A DNA stretch of 64,000 nt from Empedobacter stercoris. GTDB taxonomy: Bacteria > Bacteroidota > Bacteroidia > Flavobacteriales > Weeksellaceae. Positions 37,390 through 45,098 of this stretch are shown here, in pieces; within the stretch, counting starts at the first letter, position 1; each line of letters begins with the position of its first letter. The notes under the pieces are model-generated. The model did not search any database, was not told the DNA's origin, and was given only the letters and a program-made list of their open reading frames with translations. The position numbers and the translations under genes are program-made. The DNA lies in contig NZ_CP104209.1 in the NCBI RefSeq assembly GCF_025244765.1, forward strand, positions 248,001-312,000, in the 5' to 3' direction.

Positions 37390-37926
37390 TTATGGCTTGT
37401 GTCCAAGTTTCTTTTGTTTTTCTTCCTCGGCTTGAATTAAGGCATTGAACTTTTTTAAGAGTGCATTTTCACAACGTAAACGTTCAATCTCCAACAATAG
37501 TTCTTCTTCTCTTGTTAACGGTTGTTTCGATTTTTTAGGTCTACCTTTAGATGTGCTCATAGTCTTGGGACGGCCTTTTGGTTTGGGTTTTAATCCGTCT
37601 ATTCCAAAGGTAGCAAAATCTTTTTGCCATTTTATAATAACCGATTCACTTGGAATATTAAATTTAACTCTGGCTTCACGCAAACTAAGAAACTGTTTGG
37701 TTATAGACTTAATAACTTTCAACTTAAATTCAACGCTATACGTTTGGTTTTTTTTAGGTTCTATACCTGAAATTCCTTGATTATGATAATCAGAAACCCA
37801 TTTCTTTAATAAAGAAGCATGTATATTTTCTTTTTTACTAATTGAACGTATTGTTCGATGTTTTTCTAAAACTTCTTTCACACAGCGTAACTTAAATGCT
37901 ACACCATATTTTACTTTTCTTGTCAT
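37390..37926 (-). CDS. IS3-family transposase OrfA (copy 2)
   Basis: A 178-residue DNA-binding subunit from the ATG at 37926. The N-terminal helix-turn-helix (SISKKENIHASLLKKWV) differs at many positions from copy 1 (SISHQEGISGSLLRKWI). From the KKNQTYSVEFKLKVIKS segment onward the two are identical except for the third-last residue (His for Arg). This pattern indicates recombination or gene conversion between related elements. Confidence 0.93.
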   Translation of the reverse strand: MTRKVKYGVAFKLRCVKEVLEKHRTIRSISKKENIHASLLKKWVSDYHNQGISGIEPKKNQTYSVEFKLKVIKSITKQFLSLREARVKFNIPSESVIIKWQKDFATFGIDGLKPKPKGRPKTMSTSKGRPKKSKQPLTREEELLLEIERLRCENALLKKFNALIQAEEEKQKKLGHKP

Positions 37927-37947
37927 AAAAAATGCCCCCAAAAGTGT

Positions 37948-39060
37948 CTAACTTTTTGGGGGCAGTGTATATTGATTTCGCTTTTTTGTTTGGTATAAAA
38001 TGTAAATCAATTCTACATACTTGTTGTAACTTATTGTTCCTTCTTGATTATTTGCTTTTAAGAATTGATTATTTAATTCTGAAAACGTATCACTTGCTTT
38101 TCCTTCATATTTTAAATAATGATTTAATTCTGCTTGACGATCAAGCTTGATTTTTGGATACATATTATTCAATTCCATTTTTACAAAATAAGGATCAGAC
38201 TTGTAAATTGCACCCAAAAGCGTATAAATACTTTTATAATAAATAGAATAATTAATTTCGGGATTCTTCGATTTTGAGCCTAAATAATAAGCTAAAAAAT
38301 TTGCTTCACTTTCTGATGCAAATCCCATTTGATGACCATATTCGTGAAAAAGAGTAGCAGGTTGTTTTAGATTTGTATTGTAACGATTCAGGTTTGCTTC
38401 AACTGTAAAAGGATTGTAATAGCCTAAAATCCCCATATAATTTTGCATTTTCGAAATCCAAGATAATTTGAAATGAACATTTTCTAACAATCGATAATTT
38501 TTCAACCATTTCAAATCTTTTATAGAAGATTGTAGTGAGTAAAATTCTTCATTATAATCATTGAGATTAGATTTAAACTGAATGGTTGTTGTAGAATCAT
38601 TGTGTTCTATTTTATTACGGGCAATAATTGCTTTGTCTAATTCGATACAATAAATTTCTTTTAGAATTTTTGGTTGAATTGCAATTTCTTTTTGATGAAA
38701 AGTTAATGTGTCTTTTTTATACATAACTCCCCAAGCGAATATGTAAATAAAATAGAAGCTATTTACAAAAATCAATAGATGATAAATAGATTTTGAAGTT
38801 TCACGATTTTTGTAAAAAAAACTTCTAATCACTCTGAGTATAAGAAAGAAACCAAGAATACCAATCATTAAATAAAAAATATCACCTAATGGTAATTGAA
38901 CAGAATTGGTCATTTTAGCTACAAAAGCAGATAGGGGGAATGTTATCCTTTGAACGATAAAATCAATGAAATTATCAGATAAGAATAGTACAGAAAAGAG
39001 AATAATTTGTGCAATTAATACTAAAAACGAAATGATGGTTTTATTCAACTTCTTTTGCAT
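37948..39060 (-). CDS. DUF3810 membrane protein with HEYGH metallopeptidase motif
   Basis: DUF3810 family. The 370-residue protein has three N-terminal membrane helices (about 8-28, 58-78 and 95-112), then a soluble region with HEYGHQMGFASESEANFLAY, an HExxH zinc-binding motif followed by Glu residues as in zinc metallopeptidases. Activity is inferred from the motif. The last seven residues (YTLPPKS) and the stop come from IS copy 2; without the element the frame would have ended CAA-TAA after KKRNQ. The start overlaps the upstream symporter gene by 20 bp. Confidence 0.9.
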   Translation of the reverse strand: MQKKLNKTIISFLVLIAQIILFSVLFLSDNFIDFIVQRITFPLSAFVAKMTNSVQLPLGDIFYLMIGILGFFLILRVIRSFFYKNRETSKSIYHLLIFVNSFYFIYIFAWGVMYKKDTLTFHQKEIAIQPKILKEIYCIELDKAIIARNKIEHNDSTTTIQFKSNLNDYNEEFYSLQSSIKDLKWLKNYRLLENVHFKLSWISKMQNYMGILGYYNPFTVEANLNRYNTNLKQPATLFHEYGHQMGFASESEANFLAYYLGSKSKNPEINYSIYYKSIYTLLGAIYKSDPYFVKMELNNMYPKIKLDRQAELNHYLKYEGKASDTFSELNNQFLKANNQEGTISYNKYVELIYILYQTKKRNQYTLPPKS

Positions 39061-40021
39061 ATTGATTGGCTATAAAACTAATATAAATTAATTGAAAAGT
39101 ATGGTAAAGCATAATTGGAATCAAGTATATACCGATGTCACCAGAAAAAATAACTGCAGCAATTACCGAGCCATGAACCAACGATTTTTTGGTTGCACAA
39201 AATTGAATTGTAATATCATCTTCTCGATTAAAATTCATTTTTAGTGCGATCCATTTAGAAAAATTAAAAAACATAAAAAATAAAGTAACCACTACAACGA
39301 AAACAATTAAAAGAGGAATCAAGCCTAATTTGTCAAAAATTCCATCTAAAAATGTGTGACTAAAACTATTGTAGACAATTAAAATGATGGTTAACTTATC
39401 TAAGTTAGAAAATTGTTTTTTGTATTTATGATAGAAATTACCCAAAAAAGGTTGAGATAAAGCACCAATAATAACAGGTAAAATAATTTTTAGAACCAAA
39501 TCTAAAAAAATTCCTAATAAATCAAATTCTCCATCACTTTTTGATAAAAATAAACTCATCCAAAGCGGTGTGATAATAATACCGATTAAACCAGAGATAC
39601 TCGCATTAAAAATGGCACTGGGTATATTTCCTTTTGCAATAGAAACCATTACTACAGATGAAGAAACAGTACTTGGCAAAGCCGCAAGATAAAAAATAGC
39701 GACATAAAGTGTGAAATATGCAGGATAGTTCTTAATGAGTGGATAGAAACAAAGAACAAGTATTGGAAAAAATATAAACGTTATAGACTGGATTAATAAA
39801 TGCATTTTCCAGTTGGACAAGTCCTTGAAAAAATCTTTCCAATTTAATTTTAACCCATAAAAAAAGAAAACTAAAATAATACCTATATCTATTATTGTAT
39901 TAAGGTTAATATTGCTGTACGACCACAAACTAATATTTGGGTATATGTAAGCAACTAAAATAGCTATAAATAAAAAAAGGATAAAAGGATCAGGTAATTT
40001 GTTTAAAAATTTCAAAATCAA
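39041..40021 (-). CDS. Bile acid:sodium symporter-like (SBF-like) transporter
   Basis: A 326-residue membrane protein with about ten helices. The segment YLAALPSTVSSSVVMVSIAK and the N-P-S-A-I-F-N-A-S follow-up match the SBF-like CPA/AT superfamily (YfeH-type) rather than classical bile-acid carriers. The substrate is unknown; organic anions are typical. Its 3' end overlaps the DUF3810 gene by 20 bp, so the two are coexpressed. Confidence 0.88.
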   Translation of the reverse strand: MILKFLNKLPDPFILFLFIAILVAYIYPNISLWSYSNINLNTIIDIGIILVFFFYGLKLNWKDFFKDLSNWKMHLLIQSITFIFFPILVLCFYPLIKNYPAYFTLYVAIFYLAALPSTVSSSVVMVSIAKGNIPSAIFNASISGLIGIIITPLWMSLFLSKSDGEFDLLGIFLDLVLKIILPVIIGALSQPFLGNFYHKYKKQFSNLDKLTIILIVYNSFSHTFLDGIFDKLGLIPLLIVFVVVVTLFFMFFNFSKWIALKMNFNREDDITIQFCATKKSLVHGSVIAAVIFSGDIGIYLIPIMLYHTFQLIYISFIANQYAKEVE

Positions 40022-40172
40022 TATAATTTAAGCAAAAATAATAAATAACTTTCAAAACATTTAACAAATAATTAATACTTTGATTTGGCGTAAAAGCAAT
40101 ATAAGATTAATTATTTGTAAATTGATGTACTTTTTTTATATATTTGTAGTAACAACACCTAAAATCTATCTT

Positions 40173-40511
40173 ATGAATACATGTCTTCAATGTAACCAAA
40201 CACTTTTTGGTCGCAAAGACAAAAAGTTTTGCAATGACTTTTGTCGAAATTCTTATAACAACAATCTGAACCGAGACAAAGTAGAGATTGTAAGAAATAT
40301 TAATAATCGATTAAGAAAGAATAACCGAATTTTAAAATCTTTGTTAGAAGAAGGTATTCGTTCGGTGGATAAAAATGAACTTAGTCTAAGGAACTTTGAT
40401 TTTAGATACATTACGAATGTTGATGAATCTAAAAATGGCACAATTTTTTATGTGTACGATGTTGGATATCAGAAATTAAACGAAGAAAATTATTTGTTAT
40501 TTCAGGAATAA
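40173..40511 (+). CDS. Small zinc-ribbon protein
   Basis: A 112-residue protein from the ATG at 40173 (MNTCLQCNQTLFGRKDKKFC). An open frame extends upstream to 40080 but lacks coding character. The N-terminus has CLQC...CNDFC, a four-cysteine zinc-ribbon-like knuckle, followed by a basic helical region (LNRDKVEIVRNINNRLRKNN) and a beta-rich end (GTIFYVYDVGYQKL). Similar short proteins are common in Flavobacteriia; the function is unknown, probably nucleic-acid or protein binding. Confidence 0.82.
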   Translation: MNTCLQCNQTLFGRKDKKFCNDFCRNSYNNNLNRDKVEIVRNINNRLRKNNRILKSLLEEGIRSVDKNELSLRNFDFRYITNVDESKNGTIFYVYDVGYQKLNEENYLLFQE

Positions 40512-40620
40512 ATTTTTATTTTTTTATTGAAAAAGCGCATTAATTATTTAATGCGTTTTTATTTTTTAAAAAATACGGTTTCTTTTAGAGTAGTCAGTAC
40601 AATAACTTTCCAAAATACAT

Positions 40621-40628
40621 TAACTTTG
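40621..40628 (+). promoter_or_regulatory. Predicted -7 promoter box of uvrA
   Basis: TAACTTTG fits TAnnTTTG, 7 bp before the uvrA start codon, which would give a very short or leaderless transcript. No clear -33 TTG is seen at the expected distance. Confidence 0.4.
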
Positions 40629-40635
40629 CGCCACG

Positions 40636-43437
40636 ATGAAAAAAGATATCAATCAACTCGATTCAAAGGAATTTATCCTAATAAAAGGTGCAAAGTTGCA
40701 CAATCTAAAGAATATTGATTTAGCGATACCAAAAAATAAATTGGTTGTGATTACTGGAATGTCTGGTTCTGGAAAATCTACGTTGGCTTTTGACACATTG
40801 TATGCAGAAGGTCAGCGTCGTTATGTTGAAAGTTTGTCGTCTTATGCGCGTCAATTTTTAGGAAAATTAGATAAACCACAAGTTGATTATATCAAAGGAA
40901 TAGCTCCGGCGATTGCGATACAACAGAAAGTAAATTCAACCAATCCACGTTCTACAGTTGGTACAACAACAGAGATTTACGATTATTTGAAATTATTATA
41001 TGCCCGAATTGGAAAAACATATTCACCGATTACAGGAGAATTAGTTCAGAAAGATTCGGTGACGGATGTTGTGGATTATTTGAAAACTTTTGAAGCCGAA
41101 ACAAAATTTATTCTTCAAATTAAATTGGTTGTTCCAGAAGAACGTACGTTTTCTGAACATTTAAATATTCTTCAACAACAAGGGTTTACACGTTTAAGTG
41201 TAGATGGAAATCAAGTCAAAATTGAAGATTTAATTTCGTTTAACTTTGAGCCTCAACCCGAAAATGATGTTCATTTAGTCATTGATCGTATTGCATTACC
41301 TACAGAAGACGAAGAATCTTTTTATCATCGTTTGGCAGACTCTATCGAAACTGCTTTTTTCGAAGGAAAAGGAGACATTGCAGTTGTAAATATAGATCAT
41401 AATTCAGTTAAATATTTTTCAAATAAATTCGAATCTGATGGCTTGATTTTTAATGAACCAAACATTCATTTCTTTAGTTTCAACAATCCTTATGGTGCTT
41501 GTCCAACTTGTGAAGGTTACGGGAAAGTAATTGGGATTGAAGAAAATCTTGTCGTACCAAATAAATCGTTATCTATTTACGAAGATGCGGTGGTTGCATG
41601 GAAAGGAGAGAAGATGAGCGAATGGAAAAATCATTTTATTAAGCAATCACAACAAGTCGACTTTCCTATTCACAAACCTTATTTTGAATTATCAGAAGAA
41701 CAAAAAGAGTATTTGTGGCGAGGTGATTTGAATTGGGAAGGATTAGACGGTTTCTTTAAAATGGTTGAAGAAAACACCTATAAAATTCAATACCGTGTGA
41801 TGTTGTCTCGTTACAGAGGAAAAACAACTTGTCCGACGTGTAAAGGAAAACGATTACGCAAAGAAACTAATTTTGTGAAAATTGCAGATAAATCAATCAG
41901 TGATTTAGTTGATTTACCGTTAAATGAATTGAATGATTTTTTTACAAGTATTCAATTTAATGAATATGATCAGCAAATCGCTGGTCGAATTATTTATGAA
42001 ATAAAATCTCGTTTAACTTTCCTATTGGATGTTGGTTTAGAATATTTATCGCTCAACCGTGCGTCAAATACATTGTCTGGAGGAGAATCGCAACGTATCA
42101 ATTTAGCAACTTCGTTAGGAAGCAGTTTGGTTGGATCGATGTACGTTTTAGACGAACCTTCGATTGGTTTACATTCGCGAGATACGGAAAAGTTTATCAC
42201 GATTTTACATCGTTTACGTGATTTAGGAAATACAGTAATTGTGGTGGAACATGATGAAGATATCATGAAAGCTGCGGATTATATTATTGATATTGGTCCA
42301 GAAGCTGGAACAAATGGAGGAGAGGTCGTGTTTGAAGGAACTTATGACGAATTGATAAAAGCTGATACCTTGACATCTAAATATTTGAATGGGAAATTAG
42401 CAATTGAAGTTCCTAAGAACCGTTTAAATTCACCTAATTATTTGAAAATTATAGGTGCACGAGAAAATAATTTAAAGAATATTGATGTTAAATTTCCACT
42501 AAACGAATTAACTGTGATTACAGGAGTTTCTGGTTCAGGGAAATCAACGTTAATGAAAGATATTTTAGCACCAGCTGTTCAGCGTCATTTTGAAATCTAT
42601 GGGAATAAAATTGGTGATTTTGACGATTTAGTTGGTGATTTGAAACAGTTAGAAGGAATCGAGTTAATTGATCAAAATCCAATTGGGAAATCATCGCGTT
42701 CAAACCCTGTGACTTATGTGAAAGCTTATGACGATATTCGAAATTTATTTGCATCACAAAAAGCGAGTAAAGTGATGGGATTTCAGCCCAAACATTTTTC
42801 GTTTAACGTAGATGGTGGACGTTGCGATGCTTGTAAAGGAGAAGGAACAATTACGATCGAAATGCAATTTATGGCGGATGTTGAGTTGGTTTGTGAAGAT
42901 TGTCATGGAGAACGTTTCAAGAAAGAAATTTTAGAAGTTAAGTTTGAAGGAAAGTCAATTTCAGATATTTTGAATTTAACAATTGATGAAGCTATCGATT
43001 TTTTTGCAGCACATCAACAAAATAAAATTGTAGAGAAGTTAAAGCCTTTGCAAGATGTTGGTTTAGGTTACGTGAAGTTAGGTCAATCGTCGAATACGCT
43101 TTCAGGCGGAGAAGCGCAGCGTGTAAAATTGGCTTTTTTCTTGACAAAAGGAGAAACCACGAATAAAACCTTGTTTATTTTTGATGAACCGTCTACTGGT
43201 TTGCATTTTCATGATATTCAGAAATTAATCAAGGCTTTACGAGCATTGATTAATTTGGGACATTCAGTTTTTGTGATTGAGCACAATATGGATATTATTA
43301 AAGTTGCCGATTGGGTAATAGATCTTGGACCAGAAGGAGGGAAAAAAGGTGGTTTCTTAGTAGCAGAAGGAACACCAGAAGATATTGTAAAAGTAAAAGA
43401 ATCGTATACAGCGCTATTCTTAAAAGAGAAATTATAA
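40636..43437 (+). CDS. uvrA: Excinuclease ABC subunit UvrA
   Basis: DNA-damage recognition ATPase of nucleotide excision repair, working with UvrB. The 933-residue protein has two ABC ATPase modules with Walker A GMSGSGKST (about 40) and GVSGSGKST (about 630), signature LSGGESQRINLA and LSGGEAQRVKLA, and zinc-finger cysteines CPTCEGYG (about 289), CPTCKGKR and CDACKGEG...CEDCHGE (about 730-755). Complete and typical in length. Confidence 0.98.
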   Translation: MKKDINQLDSKEFILIKGAKLHNLKNIDLAIPKNKLVVITGMSGSGKSTLAFDTLYAEGQRRYVESLSSYARQFLGKLDKPQVDYIKGIAPAIAIQQKVNSTNPRSTVGTTTEIYDYLKLLYARIGKTYSPITGELVQKDSVTDVVDYLKTFEAETKFILQIKLVVPEERTFSEHLNILQQQGFTRLSVDGNQVKIEDLISFNFEPQPENDVHLVIDRIALPTEDEESFYHRLADSIETAFFEGKGDIAVVNIDHNSVKYFSNKFESDGLIFNEPNIHFFSFNNPYGACPTCEGYGKVIGIEENLVVPNKSLSIYEDAVVAWKGEKMSEWKNHFIKQSQQVDFPIHKPYFELSEEQKEYLWRGDLNWEGLDGFFKMVEENTYKIQYRVMLSRYRGKTTCPTCKGKRLRKETNFVKIADKSISDLVDLPLNELNDFFTSIQFNEYDQQIAGRIIYEIKSRLTFLLDVGLEYLSLNRASNTLSGGESQRINLATSLGSSLVGSMYVLDEPSIGLHSRDTEKFITILHRLRDLGNTVIVVEHDEDIMKAADYIIDIGPEAGTNGGEVVFEGTYDELIKADTLTSKYLNGKLAIEVPKNRLNSPNYLKIIGARENNLKNIDVKFPLNELTVITGVSGSGKSTLMKDILAPAVQRHFEIYGNKIGDFDDLVGDLKQLEGIELIDQNPIGKSSRSNPVTYVKAYDDIRNLFASQKASKVMGFQPKHFSFNVDGGRCDACKGEGTITIEMQFMADVELVCEDCHGERFKKEILEVKFEGKSISDILNLTIDEAIDFFAAHQQNKIVEKLKPLQDVGLGYVKLGQSSNTLSGGEAQRVKLAFFLTKGETTNKTLFIFDEPSTGLHFHDIQKLIKALRALINLGHSVFVIEHNMDIIKVADWVIDLGPEGGKKGGFLVAEGTPEDIVKVKESYTALFLKEKL

Positions 43438-43451
43438 CGAACAAAATGTAT

Positions 43452-43476
43452 AAAACCGAGTATTAACTCGATTTTT
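43452..43476. terminator. Terminator between uvrA and the OsmC gene
   Basis: AAAACCGAG and CTCGATTTT pair with one mismatch around a 6-nt loop, followed by a plus-strand T-run. It lies between convergent genes. Confidence 0.6.
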
Positions 43477-43941
43477 TTATGGTGTAGTACATGTTGAATT
43501 ATGATAAACAGGAAAATTGCATGAATTTGCAATAAAACACAATTCATTTGCTTTTTTATGCAAAGAAAGAGCGAGCTCAATTTGCGTTTCATCAGCAATA
43601 ATAACTTCTGGAAATAAATTGACTACAATAATTTTTCCACTTCCATCTGCATTCACAACTAAAGTTGCTTCAGAATGATCAGTGTAAGAAATGACCTCAA
43701 TTTTATGTTGAGCACAACAATATAAGTACGACATCATATGGCATGAAGTTAAACTACTTAATAACAAATCTTCGGGATTATATAAATTAGGATCTCCTTT
43801 GAAAGCTTTTGCTGCCGAAATTTCTAAATTAGGTTTTCCTTCAATCAAAATATGATGACTTTTACTATAAAATTTAGTAGTACGATCGGTTGAAGGTTCT
43901 TTCTTAATCCAATTTAATGCAACTTTAAATAAATGTTTCAA
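43477..43941 (-). CDS. OsmC-family protein
   Basis: OsmC/Ohr-superfamily protein, a peroxiredoxin-like fold. The preferred start is TTG at 43941 (MKHLFKVALNWIKKE), matching the usual N-terminus; a longer frame opens at another TTG at 43986. This leaves 154 residues. Conserved features are IEGKPNLEISAAKAFKGD, YNPEDLLLSSLTSCHMMSYL with the first reactive Cys, and CFIANSCNFPV with the second. It may reduce organic hydroperoxides, though this subgroup is not well characterised. Confidence 0.88.
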   Translation of the reverse strand: MKHLFKVALNWIKKEPSTDRTTKFYSKSHHILIEGKPNLEISAAKAFKGDPNLYNPEDLLLSSLTSCHMMSYLYCCAQHKIEVISYTDHSEATLVVNADGSGKIIVVNLFPEVIIADETQIELALSLHKKANELCFIANSCNFPVYHNSTCTTP

Positions 43942-44037
43942 GATGTAATTTTTACCAAAAATAAACGATAAAAAAAACACAACCAAGAATCCTTCGTTGT
44001 GCTTTTATTAATAATGAATTATATTTAAAATAATAAT

Positions 44038-45087
44038 TTATTTTGCTTGCTTATCAATTTCATTTTGAATGATTTTCCAATCATATAATTGAAAAGTTTT
44101 TCCATTGCTCATTGCGACAAAAAATCCTTTTGGAAATTTAGTTCCGAAATTAAAATTTACAGCATCAGCTCCATCACATTCTATTGTAGAAACTGGAATT
44201 TTAGCAATTAATTTGTGTTCATTCGGATTTGTAGGCTCTCCTTGTCTTTTATAAACATTAAAATAATTTGCTTGTTGATCAGAAATCAAGATGTAACCAT
44301 CTTTAGCTGAGGTTTTGTAAATCGCAATACCTTCGTGATCTCGTTTAAAATCATTTTGTCCAAAAAAAGCTATTTCTTCGTTTCCTTTTTTAGGTTCAGC
44401 ATAATATTTTCTAATTCCCGTTGTTTCATCTGCATAATAAATATACCCTAATTCTTCATCAACTGCGATTGCTTCAATTTCTTTTTTGCCAGAATAATTA
44501 CCAAATTTTCGAACCAATGTAGTTGTAATTTGACCATTTTTTTCTTCAAGTAGATATTGATGGATATATTCGCCACTTGGCCCTTCTTTTCTTCCTACAA
44601 TTGCATAGATTTTATTGTCTTTACTTTTGTATAATGCAATTCCCATTGGATCTCGTTGAGCTTCATTTTCAAATACATCAATTCCTCCATTGTCTATTAA
44701 TTTGAAATCTGGTAAAGAAACAATTCTGATTTTGTTACTTGCACGTTCTGTCGTAACAGCAATATCAATTTCTTTTCCTTCAAAACTAAATCCGTAAGCG
44801 ACATCTACATTATTTGGACGATTGAGTGGAGTAATTTTATGAATAATTTCACCATTAAGATTATAAGCATATAAACCTCCTGTATCTTCTTGTTTATCTG
44901 TTCCGATAATCATAGATTTTTCTGGATTTTTTTTATCAATCCAAATCGCAGGATCATCAGTGTCATTTGGTGTTTGTTGAGTTGTAACAGTTGGCTTTAA
45001 TGCATTTTTTGGGATGGATGCTAATTTGGAAGATTCACACGAAAATATACTTCCAATTACTGATAAAGTGATGATTATTTTTTTCAT
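44038..45087 (-). CDS. Phytase (beta-propeller type) lipoprotein
   Basis: Releases phosphate from phytate at the cell surface or in the periplasm. The 349-residue protein has a lipoprotein signal (lipobox IFSC, Cys17), then the beta-propeller phytase start NDTDDPAIWIDKKNPEKSMI and IIGTDKQEDTGGLYAYNLNG. Further blades show the acidic calcium-binding residues expected in the family (YYADETTG, DHEGIAIY, CDGADAV). It lies 11 bp downstream of a TonB-dependent receptor gene on the same strand, a common receptor/phytase pairing in Bacteroidota. Confidence 0.93.
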   Translation of the reverse strand: MKKIIITLSVIGSIFSCESSKLASIPKNALKPTVTTQQTPNDTDDPAIWIDKKNPEKSMIIGTDKQEDTGGLYAYNLNGEIIHKITPLNRPNNVDVAYGFSFEGKEIDIAVTTERASNKIRIVSLPDFKLIDNGGIDVFENEAQRDPMGIALYKSKDNKIYAIVGRKEGPSGEYIHQYLLEEKNGQITTTLVRKFGNYSGKKEIEAIAVDEELGYIYYADETTGIRKYYAEPKKGNEEIAFFGQNDFKRDHEGIAIYKTSAKDGYILISDQQANYFNVYKRQGEPTNPNEHKLIAKIPVSTIECDGADAVNFNFGTKFPKGFFVAMSNGKTFQLYDWKIIQNEIDKQAK

Positions 45088-45098
45088 ACTATTTTATT

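Larger units (their letters stand above)
36526..37969 (-). mobile_element. IS3-family (IS150-like) insertion sequence, copy 2
   Basis: A 1,444-bp element, same orientation and same termini as copy 1, with a 3-bp target duplication TAT (36523-36525 and 37970-37972). Outside the first part of orfA it is almost identical to copy 1 (I noted a single change in orfB). Removing the element and one TAT recreates a near-perfect terminator hairpin with loop TTATT, so insertion was into the loop. The element supplies a new stop codon to the neighbouring DUF3810 gene. Confidence 0.96.
36505..37991. terminator. Bidirectional terminator split by IS copy 2
   Basis: The arm at 36505-36521 (AAACAAAAAGCGAAATC) pairs with 37974-37991 (GATTTCGCTTTTTTGTTT), one extra T aside. 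The loop TTATT is now occupied by the insertion sequence. It originally served the convergent secreted-protein and DUF3810 genes. Confidence 0.85.

Noticed and set aside
33082-37969. Composite transposon made of the two IS copies
   Set aside because: The elements have different flanks, each is set in its own terminator, and the enclosed genes look like ordinary chromosomal genes.
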